NCBI GenBank assembly: GCA_019775845.1
Contig: JADQAV010000015.1
Span: 806,001 to 870,000, forward strand
Origin: Myrmaecium sp. VS I D KN 1
Lineage: Eukaryota > Ascomycota > Dothideomycetes > Valsariales > Valsariaceae
Direction: 5' to 3'
Length of the DNA: 64,000 nucleotides
How positions within the stretch are numbered: position 1 is the stretch's first letter; each line of letters begins with the position of its first letter. Positions 54,266 through 64,000 of this stretch are shown piece by piece. The notes under the pieces were generated by a model that worked only from the letters and a program-made list of their open reading frames with translations, was not told the DNA's origin and did no database searches. The translations under genes and the position numbers were made by a program.

Positions 54266-57200
54266 CTACACCTCATGGCCGGAAGCCTCTAAAAAGTCTT
54301 CCCGGCGGATTGCACTCCGATCGCACATGCTCCTGAATATTCCCCCGTGATCGAAGAGCGCAAGCGGCTTGTCCAATTCGACGATACGTCCCTGATCCAT
54401 TACGCAGATGCGATCGTAGCCGATGATCGTCCGGAGTCGATGTGCGATGCACAGTAATGTTTTCCCCGCGAACCCCTTCAAGATAGTCTGCTGGATCTTC
54501 TGGTCCGTCTCCAAATCGACAGACGATGTTGCTTCATCGCACACGATGATCTGACTGCCCCGAACCAACGCGCGGGCGAGCGCCATGAGCTGCCTCTGCC
54601 CAAGCGAGAAGTTGAGGCCTTCCTCGTCTACAACCGAGTCCAGGTGAATCCGTCCCGACTGATCGTCCATCTCGGCCTCCGAGCCTACCAGGTCAGCTTG
54701 ACGAAGCGCCGACCAAAGCTCTAGGTCATTGTGCTCATTGAAGGGATCCAAGTTCGACCGCACCGTTCCGCGAAACAGCGTCGGGTCCTGTGGGATGATT
54801 GCGAGACGTGTGCGAAGAGCGTGGAGGCCTATGGTACTAATGTCGACCCCGTCAATCGTGATAGAACCGCCCGATAATTCTTGCAACCGGAAGAGTGCAC
54901 TCATGATTGAGGATTTACCGGCACCAGTGCGCCCTACAACGCCAATGCGCTCGCCCGCTGCGACGTGCATGCTCAAGCCCCGGAGAACCAGAGGCAACCC
55001 TTCCCGATAACGCATTTGCACATTATCGAAAACAATATCCCCCCTTTCGGGCCACGTTGGGCGGACTTCGCCCAGGTGCAAAGGCGCTTCCTCTTCCAGC
55101 TGGGTGCCGTAATAGTGAATACGCTCCGTGGCATTCATATTGTTCTCCACCTCGGCCAACTGTCGCACTGTGAACTGAATCATACCAACGATGGACAAGA
55201 TGTAGGATAAGACAAGGCCGCTTATACTGGGAGAGACATCGAAACGTGAAGTGACGACCAGGATGCCGGTAGTGAAAACAAGGAGGTTGCCAACGGCATC
55301 CAGCCTCACACTAAGCCAGCGCTGATTAGCAAAAGTTAGGAAATAGGCACTGTCCATATCGTCGATGGCATTGCGAACGGAACGGGAAAACTGCCCGGTC
55401 ACCCCATAAGCTCTGATTGTGGCTGTTCCAAGAACGGCTTCACTGAACCGTGCGAACAGCACACTTCGAAGCACAGCCTCATGACGTTTGATCTCTCTCG
55501 CGGAGGACCGATAGTAGCTGGCCGCAAAGAAGAAAACAATGGAGAGCGGTCCCAAGGCTATAGCGAAGTAATGGAAGTAGACGATGATCAGGATGAACAC
55601 CGCGATGATCATTGACATGGTCAAGAGGTACATCCGGATGGAATCCGTGAGATTATTGTCCATGACATCGATGTCTTTGGAGAAGCGGTTGGTGATCCTG
55701 CCAAGCGGAGTCGTATCAAAGAAGCTCATCGGCGCTCGCAACACCCGAGTGATAGCACGATGGAGCATTACTTTGCCGGCATTGGTACCGAAGACAGAGA
55801 CGGCGACACTGAATGCAAACATCAATGCGGCTTGCAACACACCAAGCCCAGCGTAAGCGCCAATCTAATCAAGAAGTTAGCCGGTATTTCGCCAACACCT
55901 GTGCACGAGAGCCTTACATATTGGCCTTCGGAATATCCGAATTTATCGGACGTCCACCACGACAGCCACAGGCTGGTCATGATGTTACTGCCGTTAGAGA
56001 GGACCAGGAGAATGAGCACCAGGGGCACGCAGAGAATGGTGCCGGTAGCTCTGGCATAAGCAAGATAAACCTTGGCTGCGACGCCCTTGGTAGCTCGTTC
56101 CTCTGCTTGAATAAGGCCGCCTCCGCTTTTCTCAGTAGTTATCCTCTTTTCAAGCTCCCTCTCTTCTTCGCTTTCTTCATCGTCAATGGGCTTCTCTTCG
56201 GGCTTCTCCTCAGCCGCTGTGGTCGCCATCACTTTTGCAAAACCTTCGTTCTTTGCCATCAGATTATCGAAAGTATCAAAGGCCTCCACTCGCCCGTTCT
56301 GCATCCAAACGATCCGGTCGCATCGACTTAATACATGGAGCTGATGCGTAGCTAATATTCGACACTTGTGTTTGAGCAGACCACAGATAGCGTTGTCCAT
56401 GATGTGGCGGCTATTGTTACGGTGTTAGCATGCTATGCAATTCAAGAACTAACGAAATGAATGCATACCCAACATGAGCTATCAAGAAACTGGTCAGCCT
56501 AGGTGCAGGAAGCGGAGGGAATCCGACACTTACCATCAACAGCAGACAGAGGATCGTCCATCAGAACTATATCGGCGTTGAAATAGATTGCTCGTGCAAT
56601 GTTGAGGCGCTGTTTTTGTCCGCCAGACACGGTGATGCCACGTTCTCCGATTTCAGTCATGTCGCCATGGGGTAACATCTCCAAGTCCGGCCGAAGAGCA
56701 CAGGCATCAACCACCTCGTTATACCACTCCCTGTTGTAAGGTTTACCGAAGGTGATGTTCTCCCGAACAGTTGCGTTTTGTATCCAAGCGTATTGCGGAC
56801 AAAACGCGCGAGAAGCCCCCATGATGACTTCGCCATCAGTGCGTCGCATTTCGCCGGCTAAAGCTGCCAATAAAGATGTTTTGCCGGAGCCAACACTGCC
56901 GATGACCGCCAGAAGTTCAGTCCTTCCTATGGTCAAATCAATATCCTGGATTTTGAAGGGCTCTCCGTCGGTGGTGGCACTGGGGGCCTTATCTGCGGGC
57001 TGGCTGGCATCCTTTTGGTTCTGAGTTTTCCTTCCTTGTCTGCCGGTCCAAGCCTTCTTTCCGCCCTTGCCCGGAAGTTGATTATCAGTATCCGCATCTT
57101 GCGTTCTATTGCGTTCCCACGTGAAGCTGGCGTTTTTTACAATCACCGCGCTCTCGTTCTGATAATCGAATTCAGCATCATCTTGGGCCTCTTCTGCCAT

Positions 57201-58784
57201 CAAAAACTCCTGTATCCTTCCAATCGACGAGATTGCATCCGTGACTTGTCCAATGACCATTGGCAGAAAGTTGAGCGGTAGGCGGAGAGAATTAAACAGT
57301 GCCAACGAGGAAAAGATTGGCGCGGGATTAAGAACGTGCTGGGACAACGAATACGTTATGAAGGCCAACATTGACGCAAAAACAGGAACAGACAATCCCA
57401 CGGCCATGATGGCGTTACGGACTGAAAGCAGGACCTGAATTTGCTTTATTTCCCGAGCCCGCAACTCACTCAGCCTCTTCAGGAAGCTGGTTTCCCACCC
57501 AAAGAACTTCACGAATCTGACGGCTTGCAAGATCTCTTGAGTAAGTGAGACGCGCTGATCGGTGATCTTGTTGATCCTGATCCTCCGCTTGAAAAGACTT
57601 CGAACAGCTCTGCCGAGCAAGGGCATGATGATGACGACGACAGCAAACCCGGCAAGAGCACTATACGTCAAATTGACAATCAGAAGTGCAAGGGTAAGGA
57701 GAATTGCGATTGGCGAAGCCCAAATCATATGGAACATTCCCGAGGCTTGATCGACGCGATAGGTGTCGGTGGACATCAGGTTCACGATTCTCCCATTACC
57801 CCAGCCCTGTCCATCACCCGACACGCCGATTTTACTGGGGTTGGCATCCCCTTGGTCCATCTTTTTCTTAAGCTTCCGCTGGTACCACTTCCGCTCGGCA
57901 TTGCTTCCAGGTTTCAGAGCCGCAGGGGGTCCTTCGAGTGCCTTTCCTCCAGCCTTGGCTCTGCCGGACAACACCATGGCCTTATCAAAGATGACAGCGA
58001 TGAGAACCGCACGAGCCTGGCCACCAATGATCATACCCCGGTACATGAAATGATTGGTACATAATCCTTGGAGCATTTGCATGATCGTGACGCCGAAGAC
58101 TAAGCCAAGTCCGCGGCCAATGTTGGGTGCCGGTTTCCCTGTTACCTGAGCTATGTAGGCTTCGGTAGCAAAATTGATCAGATATCGAAGAACGAATGGC
58201 GCGAGGACCTGAAGTACGCTGGACGTGAGTTGACAGACGCCTCCGATGATGAACTCAAACTTGAAGGTGTCGTATAAAGCTCCGAGAAGCGGGCGCTTGT
58301 CATGGCGAGCAACTCGTTTTTTAAAGGATTCGGACAGTTTCGCCACAAGCACATCCGTACTGCGGTCCGGGTTGACGGCCCAGATATCGTTCAATTCCAA
58401 GGACCTCTTATATCCGACTGACATAAGAGGTGCCATCCACTGGAATGTGAGGAGACTGAAGAACCCAGCGGTATGCTCTCTGGAAGCCTTCCTCTTTTCC
58501 GGTACCGGAGGAACGTTCTTCTTCAGAGGGTTCAGCTTATCGTGCCACTTCCGCTGCGACGTCTTTGAGGGAGCATCTTTTGCCTCGGTACCATCGTCGT
58601 CACTGCCCTCGGTGCCAGGAGCCTCCAGGCTGGAAGGTTTCACCGGCTCGTCAGTATCGATAGGTTTCTCGGGTCCCAGCTGTTGCAGTGGAACCGGCGC
58701 CACTGGCTCTTGCGGATTTGTTATTTCATTAGCTGCAGTGTCTTGGTGCACCCGCCGCTCTGCGTGGGCATCCGGCACGACCAT
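54266..58784 (-). CDS. ABC-C (MRP-type) multidrug transporter, Yor1-like
   Basis: Model on the minus strand: exons 58784-56534, 56478-56469, 56410-55918 and 55864-54266, 1450 residues. The 10-bp second exon completes DDPLSAVDAHVGRHIMDN at the end of the first nucleotide-binding domain. The layout is TMD1 (from about residue 110, TAGFFSLLTFQWM), NBD1 (Walker A GSVGSGKTSL, signature VSGGQKQRLNIARA, Walker B VLMDDP), TMD2, and NBD2 (Walker A GRTGAGKSS, signature FSLGQRQLMALARA, Walker B IVCDEATSSVD, switch His in AHRLRTI). NBD1 has Asp instead of the catalytic Glu after Walker B, the usual asymmetry of ABC-C proteins. There is no extra N-terminal membrane domain, as in yeast Yor1, a plasma-membrane exporter of oligomycin and organic anions. 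The frame is open further upstream but without an ATG. The substrate is unknown. Confidence 0.92.
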
Positions 58785-59323
58785 GGCGATTTCTAGCCGG
58801 CCGGTGTAGAGTCTCTGCAAGGTAGGAGGAACGCCGGACAGCAGGTCATTGTAGGTGGGCGACCGTGGTGGGTTCAAATAAAGCGGGAGTGATGATGCAG
58901 TGCAGTTGAGTACCTAAAGTAAGCCGCAAACGCAAGGAACTCCGTTCGATCGGCGGTGTACAATACCGACATCCCGGTGGCACGGGCCGCAGAACTCCGG
59001 CCGACCAAGCCGCTGTGGTTCTCCGCAGAGTGATGGAGCGGCTTGTCGTATTCGTAATCGGAAATCGGCGATTGGATATTGCCCGGTGGGCTCACCGTTC
59101 TCTCCGCTTTTACCCCCGTGCCCCCCCACCCCCCTCACCCCTTTCACCTCGACTCTCGGCGCAATAATCCGTGCACCCGTAAATATCAAGCTGCTTTTTG
59201 TCATCAAGATTGCAATATTGTTCAATGAAACGGCTGGTGGCATGTCGTCTATTGACTGATTGATCTTCTAATGCACACGCAATTGAGGTATCTAACTATA
59301 TATTCTAGAGCCGTGGCTTGGTT
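58785..59323. other. Intergenic, promoter of the ABC transporter and 3' end of ornithine aminotransferase
   Basis: 540 bp between two genes on the same strand. No frame of interest. A CCCCCCACCCCCC stretch lies near 59128. Confidence 0.6.
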
Positions 59324-60796
59324 TTAGTTATCCACGCCAATGTGCACGTTCTTTTCGCCCGGGGGTATAATGCTCTCCTCCTTCTTGCCCTGAAGAGTCG
59401 GCAGCTCAAGCATGGCATCGCGAATGATGTCCAAAGACTGCTGGATTTCTTGTTCAGTGATCACAAGCGGGGGAGCCAGGCGAATGATGTTCTGATGAGT
59501 AGGTTTGGCCTATTGCACAGTCAGCATTATCTACGCCATTTACCTGGGGAATTTGGGAGTGGGGATGCATACCAACAAACCCTTCTCCTTGAACAACATG
59601 CACAAGTCCCAGGCGCTGTGGCCGTTTGTCTTGCTCTCGTCGATGACGATGGCGTTGAGAAGGCCCCTCCCGCGGACAGTGGCAAGCATGGGGTTGTCAA
59701 TCTTCCTGAGCCCATCGCGGAGCAGTTGGCCCAGCTTCTCAGCACGCTCAACCATGTTTTCCTCTTGGATCAACTCCAAAGCCCGGATAGCTACAGCGGA
59801 ACCAAGGGGGTTGCCGCCATAGGTTGAGCCGTGAGTACCAGGCTCGATAGTCAACATCACTTCCTTCGAGCCCAGCACGGCGGAAACGGGGTACATTCCA
59901 CCCGAGATCGCCTTGCCCAAAAGCACAAGGTCCGGCTTGATGCCACTCCATTCGTGACACAAAAGCTTGCCCGTTCTTGCGATTCCGGTTTGGATCTCGT
60001 CGCAGATGAGTAGGACATTGTGCTTTTCGCACAACGCCTTAACCTCTCTCAAGTAGCTTTCATCTGGCACCACAATGCCTGCCTCGCCCTGAATAGGCTC
60101 AACGAGGAAAGCAGCGGTCTTCTGGCCGTGCTCTTCGAGGACCTTCCTCACGTCGTCAACGTTGTTGTAGCGGATCGGCTCGTTGTTAGACGGGTTAACA
60201 GAGCCAATATTGGGGAGGTACGGGCCATAGTTGTCACGAGACTCGGGGTCTGTAGACATGGTGATAGCCGCAAACTAAAGATCGCATTAGTCGGATATAG
60301 ATCAAAATACCCGCAGTTAATTACTCACAGTCCTTCCATGGAAGTTGTCCTGCACGCTGAAGACAAGCGCTTCATTCTCCGGAATGCCCTTGATCTTGTA
60401 ACCCCACTTACGAGCAATCTTGACGGCAGTTTCCACCGCTTCAGCGCCAGTGTTCATGGGCAGAAGCATGTCAAACCCGAACATCTTAGTGGCAAACTCG
60501 GCGAACTTGGGGAATACATCGTTGTAGAATGCGCGGCTGCTGAGCGTGAGCCTTGATGCCTGCTCGGTCAAGGCTTTGACAAGCTCAGGGTGACAGTGGC
60601 CTTGGTTTACCGCACTGTAGGCCGACAGGAAGTCAATGTAATGCTTGCCCTCCGGGTCCCACACGGAGCAGCCCTGCGCGCGGCTGTACACCACAGGAAG
60701 TGGGTGATAGTTGTGAGCAGCATAGGTCGCCTCTGCGGAGATGGCCTCCTGGGAAGTGGCAGCGTGATACTTGCCGGCAACTGCAGTAGGCGCCAT
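59324..60796 (-). CDS. Ornithine aminotransferase
   Basis: Model on the minus strand: exons 60796-60329, 60274-59573 and 59509-59324, 451 residues. All introns are in phase 0 with GT-AG ends. The protein is a class III PLP aminotransferase over its whole length: [30 protein letters not shown], the cofactor-binding [22 protein letters not shown], the [12 protein letters not shown] motif, and the PLP lysine in [14 protein letters not shown]. It ends in [10 protein letters not shown] and a tail [11 protein letters not shown]. It converts ornithine and 2-oxoglutarate to glutamate semialdehyde and glutamate, linking arginine breakdown to proline. No mitochondrial leader is visible, so a cytosolic enzyme, as in fungi, is likely. 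Length is as in other fungal members. Confidence 0.94.
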
Positions 60797-62112
60797 GCTT
60801 GGAAAACTCGGTATTAGTAGTTAGGGATGGACTGTAATCGTCTTGATAGGCAGGTTGAAGAGTGGTTGAGGAGTGTGACAAGATTTCCGAAGGACGATGA
60901 GAGAGGGTAGATAAAAGGCCACGAAGCGTACTTCGGTCTCTAGATTTTACGGTGGGGAAGGAATGAGTGTGTCGCGACGTAGAGCCGTCGACAGCCTTTT
61001 CCTGCCATTAGGAGTTTGGGTGTTGTAGAGCATCTCCACGGTTTCGCCTATAACTGCGCATAGGGGAAAAGATAGCAAATCCGTGACATAAAAGATGGCA
61101 GCGAACTCGGCGCCACCTAATTGGCGGTCGTCCCATCTAGCACGGTTAGCGTTTAACCTACAAGTACTAGGTGCGTTGCTCACCTAAGCTTACCGTTACA
61201 TACTTTATGTACAGTATTTATAGTACTCTATTGTATCGTATTCGCGTAGGTACTGTAGGGTACTACGAATAAGTGAATGTTCCTCATCGAGTAGAGCGAA
61301 ATGCGCAGGAGATGTATGATCAACTTTGTAAGGTAGTAAGCTCTAAAAGCGGTGATTGCCATCAATCTTACAGGCTGTTGATATATCTCCCGCCCATCAG
61401 TCCCATCTAATCGCAAGAACATCGTTCAGTATAGCGCTGCTAGATATATACGATTGCGAGCCGTCGCTGCTATTATTTTCCTCGTGCGCGTAAAGAAGTG
61501 ATTGCCATCGCACAATCGTCTAGTTATGCAGGTGAGCCATTGCGTTTTGTCTTCCGGTAGGCGTAATCGTCCAGAGGGTACGGTAAAGGAAACCTGAAAT
61601 GAAGTATAGCAGAGTGCATCGCTCCCCTTTTTCTGATGGGCATGTAATGCTTTAGATAAGCTGTCCACCAAGGGTTACACGGCAACCTTCCTTTTAGCCA
61701 GGATTTGAGTTGGTAGTGGATAGTCATGCAGGTATATAACCTAAGGGAATGGCTCTGCTCACCCTCAGCATGTTCGTTACGAGAGGTAGGAAGCTCTACC
61801 TCATGATACCAGGAAGTTTGCACGATAGTAAGGGGGCCTAAGCCTAGCATACAACATACAGTGTATATACCCCAGTAAGGCTCCTAGTCCATGTTTCACA
61901 GTCCTTCTGTTGCTATGATTTAGTACACAAGTACCTTTGCAACACTTCCCCCTGGCCCGACTGTTCGAACTTTCTGGCAAATTCACGTTCTTTTCCCCCA
62001 AAAAGGGATCTTTGTTTATTTAATGATAGTTTAATAATCTTTTTTGCCCTCTAAAGCATTCCAAACGCGCCGAATAGATTAGGCGGAAGAACTCCACCAT
62101 GTGTAAAATGTC
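60797..62112. other. Intergenic, promoter of ornithine aminotransferase
   Basis: No credible gene. A TTTATGTACAGTATTTATAGTAC patch and other GTAC-rich DNA lie at 61155-61270. The DNA is more AT-rich than elsewhere outside the island, without RIP-like loss of CpA. Confidence 0.55.
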
Positions 62113-63517
62113 CTACCGGGCCCGAGTCGCCTTTGATTTGCGCTTCCTTGATTCACCATTAGCGTTCGGAGCAGTGGCAGTATTCAAGACCTTTTCTTCG
62201 TTCTCGGCTGGGTCCTCCAAAACCTCATCTTCGAGTAAATCTGTTCTCCTTTCTTTCCCGACTAGCCGGCCGATAGAGGCGAAAGCCCACAGGGGAAGGC
62301 GGAAAAGCAAGGTGTCGTACATGGTTGGCCTTGGAATCTCGTCGACCTGTACATCAAGAAGTCAGTCATCAAAAGTTCTTCCCGGAACAGACAGACTAGA
62401 GTATCACGAACGTCGAGCAAAAATTCATGCGTTTGGCCTTCCTCAGTAGTTTCCTCCAGATAGACGTTACCCACTGAGTCCACAACAAGAATCTTGCCAT
62501 TTTCCGCCTGCACTCGCTTCTTCGTGCCTTTCGGACCGCTTGTCAACTCCGACTCCGTAGGGGTGCTGATGCCAGAAGTGCGTGCAACCTTAGCAGCTTT
62601 AGCATTCTTTCCCTTACGAGCCTCCTTCTCCTGGAACCTCCTCTCTCGGCGATTCCGCGGCATCGCTTCCGCCTCCTCGCTGTCTGTCCCGGAGTTCGAC
62701 GGAACAACTGGTGCGGCAGCACTTGCTCCAGGTATACCTTGAATCCCGAGCTCGTCTCCCCATGCCATGCGACGTGCATGACGAATGTACCGTTGCACGA
62801 AATCCCGCTGGCGTTTCCAGCCAAGGTATAAGGCGCCGTAGTGAGCCGCGCCGCCGAAGACGACGAGAAGGCCGACGAGCACAGAAGCTAGGCCTGGACG
62901 GAAGCGCGAGTAGTAGTAGCCCGTGCCGCGCCATTTAGGGAAGCCGTTGCGGAGAAAAAAGTCGTAGCGTTCACGAGCGGGCCCACGTAGGATTGAAGTC
63001 ACGGTGCCGAGGATGGCGAACTTCTGAGCGGCCTCCTTTGTGTAGGCATCGATCTCCTTTTTCGACGGTTGCTTGCGCACATAGACCTTCTTCTGTTCAC
63101 CGGCCTTCGGCTTAGGAGTTTGAAGTGCGTAACTGGCAATAAAGGCCTGGCGAGCCTTATCAGGATGCATCTGGCGGGACTTTTTGCGGTACGCTTTGTT
63201 TATCTCTTCCTGGGAAGCCCTCGGAGAAACAGACAGGAGGGAGTAGAAGGTGGTGTTGTGACCAAAGTGCGTAGTGACCTCATCGTTGAGACGGAAGATC
63301 TCATGATCTATGGACAGAGAGAACGGATAGTTAGATATATAGCGGTAGAAGTTTGGAGCAAGGCAGGGGCAGATAAACAAGGGTAAAGTGTTGAAGTAAA
63401 AGACCGAGGGTAGTGTAAGTCTATAACTTAATATATGAACTGACCGTCTTTGTCCCAAGCAGCGGCTAAAGCCACCAAGAGGCCCAGCACAAGGGCCAGC
63501 AGGAAATTGGATCTCAT
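62113..63517 (-). CDS. ER membrane J-domain protein (Erj5-like)
   Basis: Model on the minus strand: exons 63517-63445, 63307-62412 and 62346-62113, 400 residues. The first exon supplies a clear signal peptide (MRSNFLLALVLGLLVALAAA) ending before WDKDHEIFRLNDEV. The J domain follows (FYSLLSVSPRASQEEINKAYR ... with HPD in RQMHPDKAR), carrying an insert (KPKAGEQKKVYVRKQPSK) between helices II and III. A membrane helix stands at about residues 195-220 (LASVLVGLLVVFGGAAHY). A long charged cytosolic part contains RRERRFQEKEARKGK and ends with DEIPRPTMYDTLLFRLP and a basic tail. Thus the J domain faces the ER lumen, where it would stimulate Kar2/BiP. The topology and insert match yeast Erj5 and its fungal relatives. 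Confidence 0.9.
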
Positions 63518-64000
63518 CAGAAGGACCAGGCGCACGCCGGGCAAGTCAAGAACTGGAAGAGGAAAGGAAGAAAAGAAGAGGAGGCAGCTAGAAGGTGTCT
63601 AATAGTTGTCGGCAGTTGGTAGGAGTACGTAGTTTAGTAAGGTGGTGCTCGGGCGGTTAGCATAGCACTATAGCAGGCTAATAACATTAAGTCATCGTAT
63701 CCGGTATACTAGTATTCCTGCTTAGACCAGTAATGTATTAAACTGCAGTGTTTTTCGCATGTCGCGGAAGAGCAATGATATTTTTTTTTCGTATGATTTT
63801 GACTCGGGGCTTTGTGCAGAAGTATGATATGGCGATCTGCTATCGCAGAGGCGCAGACTGCACGTAAACGTTGGCAGTTACCATGGCTTATAGGTATCCG
63901 AGCCTCGCTATGAGACTGGACGGGACATAGAGCGCATCCGTATAGGCACGCCGAGGAAAAGGCTCAGCGAATCGTGGACCAATCAAGGTCTTGATTTTGT
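63518..64000. other. Right edge of the window, upstream of the Erj5-like gene
   Basis: No gene seen. It should include the promoter of the minus-strand Erj5-like gene; a T run lies at 63781-63789. A gene beyond the edge cannot be excluded. Confidence 0.5.

Overview
The window comes from a filamentous ascomycete (Pezizomycotina, probably Sordariomycetes). The evidence is GC-rich genes with short GT-AG introns and CTAAC-type branch sites, TACCTA/GTAC-rich intergenic DNA, and a 10.5-kb AT-rich block carrying the mark of repeat-induced point mutation (RIP): CpA and TpG are almost gone while CpG survives. Exon coordinates below were read by eye from splice signals, frame and family resemblance. 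Each multi-exon model closes to a whole number of codons, but none has RNA support.

Left part (1-5 kb): a gene-poor stretch with a small inverted-repeat element and minisatellites, then a THOC5-like THO/TREX mRNA-export subunit on the minus strand. From 5035 to 15513 lies a RIP-destroyed island. It is bounded by matching terminal inverted repeats and a TAA target duplication. Inside are remnants of a PIF/Harbinger transposase and of a Myb/SANT-like partner protein, plus a fossil Ty3/gypsy chromovirus lying within the same bounds.

Middle (16-34 kb): a PAQR/IZH-type seven-helix membrane protein, a Gts1-like ArfGAP-UBA-polyQ protein, a long divergent intergenic region leading to a small bZIP-like protein without an obvious leucine zipper, a SWIM zinc-finger protein, an assembly gap, and a conserved Ser-rich fungal protein of unknown function.

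Right part (35-64 kb) is mostly housekeeping and membrane biology: DGAT2 (triacylglycerol synthesis), an STK19-family winged-helix protein, a soluble J-domain protein, a small membrane protein, a Frag1/DRAM/Sfk1 membrane protein, a TslA-type trehalose-synthase regulatory subunit that looks catalytically dead in both domains, a single-pass membrane protein, a Yor1-type ABC-C transporter, ornithine aminotransferase, and an ER J-domain protein (Erj5-like). There is no secondary-metabolite cluster, tRNA, rRNA or CRISPR that I can support. The genes do not form one pathway; the most unusual structure is the nested, RIP-silenced transposon island.
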